Source: Candidatus Brocadiaceae bacterium
GTDB lineage: Bacteria > Planctomycetota > Brocadiia > Brocadiales > Brocadiaceae
Direction: 5' to 3'
DNA length: 13,689 nucleotides
Assembly: GCA_024653795.1 (NCBI GenBank)
Contig: JANLHY010000141.1
Coordinates: 1-13,689, forward strand
Part shown: positions 1 through 5,904 of the stretch, piece after piece
Layout of the letters: each line of letters opens with the position of its first letter
How positions within the stretch are numbered: the first letter of the stretch is position 1
Notes under the pieces: generated by a model
The model's database searches: none
Told to the model about the DNA's origin: nothing
The model's input: the letters and a program-made list of their open reading frames with translations, nothing else
Position numbers and translations under genes: made by a program

Positions 1-171
1 AAACAAGGGTCGATGCAAAAACGATTTAAAATCGGCAATCTCACTATAAACACGGGAAGTGTCAGCCGTGTGTTTAAGGGGATTCGAAATCCTTACCAAA
101 TAAAGGAACTCATTAACAAAGAAAAGGCCTCTGAGTATGAAAGGCGTACCTTATTAAGAAAAATATTGTAG
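1..171 (+). CDS. 3' end of an unidentified gene (partial)
   Basis: Frame 1 is open from the first base to a TAG at 169-171, giving 56 residues of the C-terminus of a protein that begins outside the window. The tail carries a G-N-L-T-I-N-T-G stretch, then F-K-G-I-R-N-P-Y-Q-I-K-E-L-I, then a charged helix rich in K, E and R. A short strand followed by an 'I-R-N-P-x-x-I-K-x-L-I' helix is reminiscent of the end of a bacterial PH-like (bPH/DUF304) domain, but that is only a resemblance and too little is visible to name the protein. The TPR gene starts 18 bases downstream, so the two may be cotranscribed. Confidence 0.5.
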   Translation, partial: KQGSMQKRFKIGNLTINTGSVSRVFKGIRNPYQIKELINKEKASEYERRTLLRKIL

Positions 172-189
172 ATATTTCCGGATTATACT

Positions 190-1584
190 ATGCCTAGACA
201 CTTCATAAGATATATCTATTCAGGTATTTTCGCTATCTCTTTCTTCTTATGTCTAAAAATTACAATTCCTTCCCTTGCAGAATCTGCCGATACCCTCGAT
301 AGTGAAATTATAAAGAAGTATCAAGAAATAATTCTGCAAGAACCTTCCAATACTAATGCGCACTTTAATCTGGGTATTCTGTATTACAAAAATTCCCTGT
401 TCGATGAAGCGATTCGAGAGTTTCGCAAGGTGCTCGATATTAATCCGAATGACTCTGAGGCTTACTATAATCTCGGAAACATTTTTAATAAAAAGAATCT
501 TTTTGATGATGCTATTGAGTCATATAAAAAAGCCATAGCCATTACTCCGCGTGATGCAGGGATTTTTCACAACCTGGGAAATGCTTATGCCAGTAAGGGG
601 ATGATCGATGATGCCATTTCCTCGTACAAGAAAGCCATTGAGATTAACCCGAATCTTGCGGAAAGTCACAAAAATATTGCATACCTTTACAGGAAAAAGG
701 GACAGACGTCTGAGTCCATTCAATCTTTTGAGAAAGCCGCTAAATCCAACTCCAAAGACATACCTATGCTTTTGGATCTGGCATCCACTTACGAATCGAA
801 CGGATCACAAGACCGTGCCATTCTTACCTACAAAAGGATATTATCAATAGACCCTAATCACAAAGACACAAAAAACAGACTCGCCATGCTTTATAACAAT
901 AATGGTGTATCACTGGCATTACTGGGAAAAAGTGACGAAGCGATTTCTGCATATAAAGAAGCCTTACAAAATAAAGAAGACTTTAAGGAGGTATATAATA
1001 ATCTCGGCGCCGTCTATGCCGGCAAGGAGATGGTTGACGATGCAATTGCCGCATACAAAAAAGCAATTGAAATCAGCCCGAATTTTGGGGAAGCTTATAA
1101 TAATTTAGGAGTTGCCTTCACAAAAAAAAAGAATTACGATGAAGCCATTTCTGTATTTAAAAAAACACTGTCTTTAAATAAAAATCACGCAGGCGCACAT
1201 TTTAACCTGGGTGTAGTTTACTCAGAAAAAGGAATGACCCCGGAAGCTATAGATGAATACAATGAAGCTTTGCGACTGACCCCAAACGATCTTCCAACGC
1301 TTTATAACCGAGGCATCCTTTATATACAAAGTGGCAGGTTAAATGATGCCACAGCGGATATGAAAAAAATAATCGGGATTAATCCAAAGGTGTCTGCAGC
1401 CTATCACAAGCTGGGAGCAGTCTATCAAAAGCAGGGACAGATCGATGAGGCAATTGCCGAATATAAACGAGCATTGGAAATATCGCCCGATCTTAAAGAG
1501 GCGTTAACCAGTCTTGAAGAGGCTTATCGATTAAAAGAAAGAAAGGCTAAAGACCAGGGGAGCAGGGGAATAAAAAAAAGATAG
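190..1584 (+). CDS. Secreted TPR-repeat protein
   Basis: The 464-residue protein opens with R/K-containing residues and a hydrophobic run (about 9-30), ending near S-L-A-E-S-A, so it is probably exported as a soluble periplasmic protein or anchored by an uncleaved helix. The rest is about eleven or twelve tetratricopeptide repeats spaced 34 residues apart. They show the usual N-L-G-x-x-Y and D-E-A-I-x-x-Y-K-K-A-I patterns, from about residue 40 to 450. One unit near residue 235 is about 7 residues longer (L-A-M-L-Y-N-N-N-G-V-S-L-A-L-L-G). The protein ends in a basic tail. TPR superhelices bind other proteins, so a scaffold role is likely, but no partner can be named. The start lacks a clear Shine-Dalgarno sequence. 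It follows the upstream gene by 18 bases. Confidence 0.85.
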   Translation: MPRHFIRYIYSGIFAISFFLCLKITIPSLAESADTLDSEIIKKYQEIILQEPSNTNAHFNLGILYYKNSLFDEAIREFRKVLDINPNDSEAYYNLGNIFNKKNLFDDAIESYKKAIAITPRDAGIFHNLGNAYASKGMIDDAISSYKKAIEINPNLAESHKNIAYLYRKKGQTSESIQSFEKAAKSNSKDIPMLLDLASTYESNGSQDRAILTYKRILSIDPNHKDTKNRLAMLYNNNGVSLALLGKSDEAISAYKEALQNKEDFKEVYNNLGAVYAGKEMVDDAIAAYKKAIEISPNFGEAYNNLGVAFTKKKNYDEAISVFKKTLSLNKNHAGAHFNLGVVYSEKGMTPEAIDEYNEALRLTPNDLPTLYNRGILYIQSGRLNDATADMKKIIGINPKVSAAYHKLGAVYQKQGQIDEAIAEYKRALEISPDLKEALTSLEEAYRLKERKAKDQGSRGIKKR

Positions 1585-1624
1585 GTTGTATATTCAAGGA
1601 ATTTCAAAGCTTATGTAATTGTAG

Positions 1625-1669
1625 AGCGAGACTTCGTCGGGAGCGCTCAGTCGAACGATTTATCTCGCC
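1625..1669. repeat. Imperfect palindromic repeat between genes
   Basis: The short arms AGCGAGA (1625-1631) and TCTCGCCT (1663-1670) face each other. They enclose an 8-base perfect palindrome, GAGCGCTC (1641-1648). The element fills most of the 100-base spacer between the TPR gene and the glycosyltransferase remnant. It may be an interspersed repeat or an RNA hairpin. There is no T-run after it, so it is not a typical terminator. Confidence 0.35.
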
Positions 1670-1688
1670 TGAAGCGATAAAAAGGTAA

Positions 1689-2024
1689 TCAGCAGAAAAG
1701 ATCAGGGTATTACACGTAATTACACGCCTTGAAAAGGGCGGCGCACCGGCCGTCCTTCTCGAAGTGTTGAAACGTTGCGACAATGGGCAGTTTGAACATC
1801 ATATAGCAACAGGATTTGCTCCAGAACCTGAAAAAGACATGATTGCATTTGCCAGAGGCATTGTCAAACTTTTCAAAAACCCATCTCTTGCCAAACAGAT
1901 GGCCGAATGTGGATACCAACGATTGAAGGCCTGTTTTGATATCAGAGAAACGGTATCGAAAACAGAACATTTGTATAAGGAATTGTTGGAGGGAAAAATT
2001 CAGAATGTGGAGGTAAGAAGATAG
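1689..2024 (+). pseudogene. Glycosyltransferase (GT4-like) remnant with its middle deleted
   Basis: The frame is open from just after a TAA (1686-1688) to TAG (2022-2024). It begins K-I-R-V-L-H-V-I-T-R-L-E-K-G-G-A-P, the opening of a GT-B glycosyltransferase, where G-G-A follows the first strand. About 47 residues in, near 1842, it jumps without a frame change to I-V-K-L-F-K-N-P-S-L-A-K-Q-M. That is the last helix region of the same family, which normally lies about 280 residues later. No ATG precedes the conserved N-terminus; the first possible start is GTG 1764, which is already inside it. The acceptor domain and the nucleotide-sugar site (E-x7-E region) are missing, so the product cannot be an active transferase. 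An internal in-frame deletion, perhaps between short repeats, is the simplest cause. Confidence 0.7.
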
Positions 2025-2132
2025 AAGTCAGGAGTCAGAATTCAGAAACCAGAAGAAAAATTGTTACGATTATTTCTCTGTGTCCTCTGTGGTAAATTTT
2101 TGGTAAGAATAATTCGGAGTTTAGGAGACGAC
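2025..2132. repeat. Spacer with interspersed-repeat fragments
   Basis: This 108-base spacer has no gene. It holds two low-complexity pieces: a purine-rich 'AGTCAGGAGTCAGAATTCAG' stretch (about 2027-2046) and 'CTCTGTGTCCTCTGTGG' (about 2075-2092). The second piece has a close relative at 2935-2958, after the next gene, so yggS is flanked by similar repeat fragments. The yggS frame is open upstream into this spacer, but those codons are repeat sequence, not conserved protein. Confidence 0.4.
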
Positions 2133-2882
2133 ATGTCAATTAAAGAAAATTTAGAGCAGGTAAAACAGAACATTGCTAATGCCGCCGTAAAGGCAGGGAA
2201 AAGGCCGGAAGACATTGTTCTGGTCATGGCAACAAAAACGGTTGATACGGAACGAATACGCGAGGCCATTAAGGCCGGTGGTCGTATTATCGGGGAAAAT
2301 AAGATTCAGGAGGCCCTGAAAAAATATGAGGCGCTAAAGGACGAGGGCGCGGAATGGCATTTTATCGGACACCTGCAGACGAACAAGGTCAAAGACGTTC
2401 TTAAATTTGCAAACATGATCCATTCTGTGGATCGTTTATCTCTGGTAGAAAAATTAGACCAGCGACTTCAGCATAAGGGACGCTCAATGGATATTCTAGT
2501 ACAGGTCAACACCTCTCATGAGGAAAGCAAGTATGGCATGTCGCCCGAGGAGGCGATTACCTTGGTCAGGCAGACAGCCAAATACGACACATTAAAGATA
2601 TATGGGCTTATGACCATCGGCCTCTTTACGAAGGACGAAGTAAAGATTCGGAAGTGTTTTAAGGTATTAAAAGAGATACACGATAACATTATCAAAGAGG
2701 GCATCGACAGGGTACAGATGAAATATCTCTCTATGGGCATGTCGGGAGATTACCAGATAGCAATCGAGGAGGGCGCAAACATGGTGCGCATCGGAACGGC
2801 GATCTTTGGCGGCCGCATTACCCCCGATGCTTACTACTGGCCTTCAGAGAAAACCGATGCAGACCGGGCAAAACCAGCGTGA
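2133..2882 (+). CDS. yggS: YggS/PROSC-family PLP-homeostasis protein
   Basis: The 249-residue product belongs to the YggS/PLPBP family, single-domain fold-III PLP-binding proteins that buffer pyridoxal 5'-phosphate in the cytosol and have no known catalytic reaction. Family landmarks are in order: the PLP lysine in V-M-A-T-K-T (K35), I-G-E-N-K-I-Q-E-A, W-H-F-I-G-H-L-Q-T-N-K, V-N-T-S-H-E-E-S-K-Y-G, and near the end L-S-M-G-M-S-G-D-Y followed by M-V-R-I-G-T-A-I-F-G. The ATG at 2133 is chosen because TTAGGAGA lies 5-12 bases ahead and homology starts there; the frame extends 72 bases further upstream into repeat sequence. About 15 residues after F-G-G-R are longer than in most relatives. Confidence 0.93.
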   Translation: MSIKENLEQVKQNIANAAVKAGKRPEDIVLVMATKTVDTERIREAIKAGGRIIGENKIQEALKKYEALKDEGAEWHFIGHLQTNKVKDVLKFANMIHSVDRLSLVEKLDQRLQHKGRSMDILVQVNTSHEESKYGMSPEEAITLVRQTAKYDTLKIYGLMTIGLFTKDEVKIRKCFKVLKEIHDNIIKEGIDRVQMKYLSMGMSGDYQIAIEEGANMVRIGTAIFGGRITPDAYYWPSEKTDADRAKPA

Positions 2883-2889
2883 GTCTTTA

Positions 2890-2972
2890 TTACAGAGACG
2901 CGAAGATCACAAAGGGAAAAAATTAGTCCTTTCTCTGCGTCCTTTGCGCCTTTGCGGTGAGAAAAAATAAGC
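2890..2972. repeat. Interspersed repeat, 'CTCTGCGTCCTTTGCG' type
   Basis: The stretch after yggS reads CAGAGACGCGAAG, then CACAAAGGG, then CTCTGCGTCCTTTGCG and CCTTTGCGG. The two halves are rough inverted copies of each other (GAGACGC against GCGTC, CAAAGG against CCTTTG). A related piece lies at about 2075-2092. It is noncoding in all frames and looks like a member of a genome-wide repeat family. Confidence 0.45.
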
Positions 2973-2982
2973 ACGAGTAGAC

Positions 2983-3006
2983 ATGGGTTAAGCAAGGCGA
3001 ACCCAT
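2983..3006. repeat. Short hairpin repeat (ATGGGTT / AACCCAT)
   Basis: The 7-base arms ATGGGTT (2983-2989) and AACCCAT (3000-3006) flank a 10-base loop AAGCAAGGCG. It is part of a series of four palindromes between yggS and tdh. No T-run follows, so it is more likely a repeat element than an intrinsic terminator. Confidence 0.45.
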
Positions 3007-3050
3007 CATTAGTTAAATTACGCCTTCGGTAACTATTTCTATTTACATGT

Positions 3051-3074
3051 AGGGGTAATTCATGAATTACCCCT
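3051..3074. repeat. Perfect 24-bp palindrome
   Basis: The half site AGGGGTAATTCA (3051-3062) is followed at once by its exact reverse complement TGAATTACCCCT (3063-3074), with no loop. A fully symmetric 12+12 base sequence could be an interspersed repeat, a cruciform or a dimeric operator. It lies about 180 bases before tdh, separated from it by a further hairpin, which makes a direct promoter operator less likely. Confidence 0.7.
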
Positions 3075-3141
3075 GCCAGATTGAAATTCCGTATCAGTCC
3101 CCCCCTAACCCCTCCCCCCAGGGGCGTGGGAAAAACGTTTC

Positions 3142-3180
3142 CTCCCCCTGTCCCCCTCACTGAGGGGGATAAAGGGGGAG
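3142..3180. repeat. C/G-tract hairpin repeat
   Basis: The left arm CTCCCCC-TG-TCCCCCTCA (3142-3159) pairs with TGAGGGGGA-TAAA-GGGGGAG (3161-3180) around a single C: 9 pairs, a small internal loop, then 7 pairs. The surrounding 3098-3198 is strongly strand-skewed, with C-runs on the left and G-runs on the right. Similar 'CCCCCTTT...AAAGGGGG' elements are common spacer repeats. A smaller relative stands after kbl at 12174-12198. Confidence 0.6.
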
Positions 3181-3256
3181 GGGGGAGGTCAGGTGGGGGT
3201 GCTGAACTGTTACAAAATTCCTTAACATTAAAGTATGAAAAGGTTCAGGCTGTAAA

Positions 3257-4285
3257 TTGAAAGCAGTTGTAAAAACAAAACATTCTAAGGGAATGGAATA
3301 CAAAGATGTTCCCGTTCCCAAAATAGGCCTTAGGGACGTGCTTGTTAAGGTCAAGGTTGCTTCTATCTGCGGTACGGATGTGCATATCTTTGACTGGACA
3401 CGCTGGGCGCAGCGCCGCTTCACACCACCCCGCATCATCGGTCATGAATTCGTGGGGAACGTTGCAAAGATCGGTGAGGAAGTAACACGCGTAAAGGTTG
3501 GAGATAGGGTTTCTGCCGAAAGCCATCTGACCTGCGGGCATTGTTACCAGTGTAATAACGGATATTCAGAGGTATGCAGGAATTTCAAATTGCTGGGCGT
3601 CGATCACGACGGCACCTTTGCCGAATACCTCGTTTTGCCTGAACACGTCCTGTGGAAAAACGACCATAAAATTCCCGATGAATGGGCAACCATCCAGGAA
3701 CCCTTTGGAAATGCAGTTGATACTGTCCTGGCTGAGGATGTCGCGGCAAAGACAGTCTTAATCCTTGGCGCTGGACCAATCGGACTCTTTGCTACTGGTA
3801 TTGCCAGGGCATGCGGCGCCTCGTTGATCATCGTCTCCGATCCCAACAACTACCGGCTGGCCATCAGCAAGAAGCTGGGGGCACATATCGCCGTCAATCC
3901 CAGAAGGCAGGATGTTACACAAGTTGTCATGGAAGCCACAAAAAATAATGGAGTGGACGTTGTCCTGGAATTTTCCGGCAACAACCGGGCGCTGAATCAA
4001 GGCTTGAAGGCCATTACGCCCGGAGGGAGAATTTCCATTTTGGGTATTTATGAAAGGCGTGTTAATATTGATCTAAATAAAGAGGTTGTTTTCAAGAAGA
4101 TTCGTATTTATGGGATTACCGGCCGCAAGGTATTTTCCACATGGCACAAGACCTCACGTTTCTTATCAACAGGGCTTGTCGACCCGACCCCCGTAATTAC
4201 CCACCGGTTTGCATTAAAGGACTATGGAAAGGGCATGAAACTCATGAAGGATGGGAAGTGCGGAAAGGTTATTTTAAGTATTTAA
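3257..4285 (+). CDS. tdh: L-threonine 3-dehydrogenase
   Basis: The product is a zinc- and NAD-dependent medium-chain dehydrogenase that oxidises L-threonine to 2-amino-3-ketobutyrate in the cytosol, the first step of threonine breakdown to glycine and acetyl-CoA. All 342 residues match the usual length. The catalytic zinc ligands are C38 (S-I-C-G-T-D), H63 and E64 (G-H-E-F). The structural zinc cysteines are C93, C96, C99 and C107. The NAD fold carries G-A-G-P-I-G at 171-176. The start is TTG 3257: it gives M-K-A-V-V-K-T, the expected N-terminus, while the first in-frame ATG would remove the first strand. Its normal partner kbl is not next to it. An island of about 7.2 kb intervenes and kbl is truncated, so the product may not be processed by the usual route. 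Confidence 0.93.
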   Translation: MKAVVKTKHSKGMEYKDVPVPKIGLRDVLVKVKVASICGTDVHIFDWTRWAQRRFTPPRIIGHEFVGNVAKIGEEVTRVKVGDRVSAESHLTCGHCYQCNNGYSEVCRNFKLLGVDHDGTFAEYLVLPEHVLWKNDHKIPDEWATIQEPFGNAVDTVLAEDVAAKTVLILGAGPIGLFATGIARACGASLIIVSDPNNYRLAISKKLGAHIAVNPRRQDVTQVVMEATKNNGVDVVLEFSGNNRALNQGLKAITPGGRISILGIYERRVNIDLNKEVVFKKIRIYGITGRKVFSTWHKTSRFLSTGLVDPTPVITHRFALKDYGKGMKLMKDGKCGKVILSI

Positions 4286-4587
4286 AGATGTTGTTTGGCC
4301 ACGGATTTACACGAATAGACACGAATATTTTTCAAAAAATCTATAATTCTGTTTATCCTCAACTCAGCAGCAATATTTAGAATTTAGTTGAGAAAATGCT
4401 GCAGAAGGCTTATATATACAAAAGAGGTGATGCTGTTGGAAAAAGAAAAGATTGTTAGAAGTAGGGAAAATGGTTGGTATCTAGCTAATTGATCATATCA
4501 TTATTCGAAAGGATAAATATTTTAGTTTTCAGGCTGAGGGAATGTTAAAGACCGAAGGGAGTAAATAAAATTAAGGAGAATTCAATT
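4286..4587. other. Island boundary spacer after tdh
   Basis: This 300-base stretch has no intact gene. It contains GCCACGGATTTACACG followed by ATAGACACGAATA (about 4299-4326), which looks like another interspersed repeat. It also has facing arms CTCAACT (4358-4364) and AGTTGAG (4386-4392), and the broken small ORF described at 4430-4568. AAGGAGAA at 4573-4580 is the ribosome site of the next gene. Because tdh and the two kbl pieces flank the island, the left insertion boundary should lie here, but no clean target-site duplication is visible. Confidence 0.4.
4430..4568 (+). pseudogene. Broken small ORF of unknown type
   Basis: A frame beginning at ATG 4430 reads M-L-L-E-K-E-K-I-V and ends R-E-N-G-W-Y-L-A-N before a TGA (4490-4492). 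A second frame, shifted by one base, continues from 4485 with D-H-I-I-I-R-K-D-K-Y-F-S-F-Q-A-E-G-M-L-K and stops at 4566-4568. The two halves look like one small protein split by a frameshift. The first half slightly recalls the E-x-x-G-W-Y-L segment of HicA-like toxins, but the second does not fit HicA, so no family is claimed. It lies directly before the toxin-antitoxin pair and may be the wreck of another such gene. Confidence 0.3.
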
Positions 4588-4797
4588 ATGTCCACAACTT
4601 TAAAAAATAAACTATCCAATTTAATTAATGAAATAAAGGAAATCAAAAAAAAGGTAATTCTTCTGGAAATAAAAAAAACACACAGCACAAAGCACAAATT
4701 AAATAAATGGAAGTTGCTGGGAGAGAAAGTATCATCAAAATGGAATAAAATCTCGGCAGTAGAAGAAATAAGGCAACAACGGGAGAAATCCTGGTGA
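4588..4797 (+). CDS. VapB-like antitoxin
   Basis: This small, very lysine-rich protein (69 residues) sits immediately before a PIN-domain gene and overlaps it by four bases (GTGA), the usual arrangement of a type II antitoxin and toxin. The N-terminal 30 residues form a charged heptad-like helix (L-x-x-L-I-N-E-I-K-E-I-K-K-K). The C-terminus, W-K-L-L-G-E-K-V-S-S-K-W and A-V-E-E-I-R-Q-Q-R-E-K, resembles the toxin-binding tail of antitoxins paired with PIN toxins. No AbrB, RHH or HTH DNA-binding domain is recognisable, so it is not a standard VapB. The start has a strong AAGGAGAA 7 bases ahead. Confidence 0.7.
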   Translation: MSTTLKNKLSNLINEIKEIKKKVILLEIKKTHSTKHKLNKWKLLGEKVSSKWNKISAVEEIRQQREKSW

Positions 4798-5198
4798 AGA
4801 AACTTACCGTTGATAGCTCGATTATTATTTCGTCTCTTTTGAAAAACGAACCACGCCATAAAGAAGCGTTGTTAATATGGGAAGATGTGATGAAAGGTAA
4901 ATGTTTTGTAATTAACCCATTTTCTGTTTTAGTCGAAGTTGTGGCGGCGATAAGAAGAAGAACAGGTTTGGCATCTCTTGCTATGGAAGTTAAGAAGGAA
5001 TTAATTGATACAGAAAATGTTTCTTTTGTAATTCTTGATGATAAATCAGCTATCGAAGCGGCAGAGATTGCAGCAAAGACAGGTCTTAGAGGGATGGATG
5101 CTTTGGTGGTTCAGGTAGCAAAAGAGTATAATTCAGAGCTTATAAGTTTTGATAAGGAAATGATGAGGAAGTCACGGGCGATCTTGAAAAAGAGATAG
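4794..5198 (+). CDS. VapC-like PIN-domain ribonuclease toxin
   Basis: This PIN-domain protein (134 residues) is probably a Mg-dependent RNase that blocks translation when its antitoxin is lost. The acidic active-site set is present: D7 in L-T-V-D-S-S, E48 in S-V-L-V-E-V, D102 in G-M-D-A-L-V-V-Q, and D120 in I-S-F-D-K-E-M. The length is normal for VapC. Translation starts at GTG 4794, overlapping the antitoxin stop codon by four bases, so the pair is translationally coupled. All four residues are intact and the frame is clean, so the module is probably functional in contrast to its decayed neighbours. Such modules help retain a genomic island. Confidence 0.85.
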   Translation: MKKLTVDSSIIISSLLKNEPRHKEALLIWEDVMKGKCFVINPFSVLVEVVAAIRRRTGLASLAMEVKKELIDTENVSFVILDDKSAIEAAEIAAKTGLRGMDALVVQVAKEYNSELISFDKEMMRKSRAILKKR

Positions 5199-5328
5199 AA
5201 TGTACCATCGAAGATTCTAAGGGAGACAGACATGACAAAAGAGGATTTACGAAAGATTATATAAGGTATAAAAATAAAATGAGATGTTTTTAAAGTGATA
5301 AATTCATCAAACAGGAAAAGTAAAATTC

Positions 5329-5475
5329 ATGGCAGATGTTCACAATAAAAAAACCAGAAGTTATAATATGTCAATGATCAGAAGCAAGGATACAAAACCG
5401 GAAATCATGGTCAGGAAATTCCTTCTGATAAGACTGATAAACCATAATAAAAAGATATCTTTTCTAAGCTTTTAA
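5329..5475 (+). pseudogene. vsr: Truncated vsr: very-short-patch repair endonuclease N-terminus
   Basis: The short frame (48 codons) reads M-A-D-V-H-N-K-K-T-R-S-Y-N-M-S, then I-R-S-K-D-T-K-P-E and V-R-K-F-L. That is the characteristic N-terminus of Vsr, the strand-specific T:G mismatch endonuclease that accompanies cytosine-5 methyltransferases. Vsr is normally about 130-150 residues. After V-R-K-F-L-L the sequence loses all similarity and stops, so the catalytic D and H region and the zinc site are absent. It is a 5' remnant and cannot be active. The break lies about 60 bases before the NUDIX start, suggesting a deletion that joined vsr to the NUDIX/helicase cassette. No methyltransferase partner is intact nearby. 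Confidence 0.75.
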
Positions 5476-5487
5476 TGGGAAAGCCCA

Positions 5488-5904
5488 ATGTCTTCCATGA
5501 AAAATATACAAGTCGCTTGTGCGATCATAGAGCATAACGGTAGAGTCCTTGCTGCTCAGCGCAGCGAGTTCATGAGTCTGCCGCTCAAGTGGGAGTTCCC
5601 CGGCGGAAAGATTGATGACGGCGAGAATCCTGAGGAGTGTCTTATACGTGAGTTGACTGAAGAACTCAACATCAATGTAGCAGTCGAGTTCTTGTTGCCA
5701 CCCGTAAATCATGACTATACCAATTTTTCTGTCATGCTTCATCCCTTCATCTGCACTATCGTTTCTGGTAAAATCATTCTCCATGAGCACAAGGCGATTG
5801 TTTGGTTATCGCCGCAAGAGTTAACATCACTTGACTGGGCTGCTGCTGATATCCCTGTAGTTTTTGCCTATCTTGAAAATCTGAAAAGGAATGTCTTTCA
5901 ATGA
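5488..5904 (+). CDS. NUDIX hydrolase (MutT/CTP pyrophosphohydrolase type)
   Basis: This 138-residue NUDIX hydrolase probably cleaves a nucleoside triphosphate or related pyrophosphate. W-E-F-P-G-G-K (35-41) leads into the Nudix box at 40-62: G-K-I-D-D-G-E, seven residues, then R-E-L-T-E-E-L-N-I, with N replacing the usual G. The metal-binding R54-E55 and E58-E59 are kept. The V-A-C-A-I-I-E strand and L-A-A-Q-R-S place it with the MutT / (deoxy)nucleoside-triphosphate group. The start is ATG 5488 or ATG 5497; a GGGAAAG just ahead favours 5488. The gene ends inside the helicase start (ATGA overlap), so both proteins are made together. NUDIX genes next to this helicase type suggest a shared defence or nucleic-acid repair role, which is inference. 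Confidence 0.9.
   Translation: MSSMKNIQVACAIIEHNGRVLAAQRSEFMSLPLKWEFPGGKIDDGENPEECLIRELTEELNINVAVEFLLPPVNHDYTNFSVMLHPFICTIVSGKIILHEHKAIVWLSPQELTSLDWAAADIPVVFAYLENLKRNVFQ

Noticed and set aside
1710..1970. A minus-strand frame across the glycosyltransferase remnant
   Set aside because: It is antisense to the readable glycosyltransferase pieces and has no independent support.
3142..3180. An intrinsic terminator for yggS
   Set aside because: No T-run follows the stem. The structure looks like a spacer repeat.
2834..3438. Two minus-strand frames between yggS and tdh
   Set aside because: Their sequence is a translation of the palindromic repeats and of the antisense of tdh and yggS. They have no domain and no ribosome site.
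4141..4380. A 79-codon open frame overlapping the end of tdh
   Set aside because: It lies inside the tdh 3' end in another frame, then runs into repeat-like spacer. It is proline- and cysteine-containing shadow translation with no start signal.
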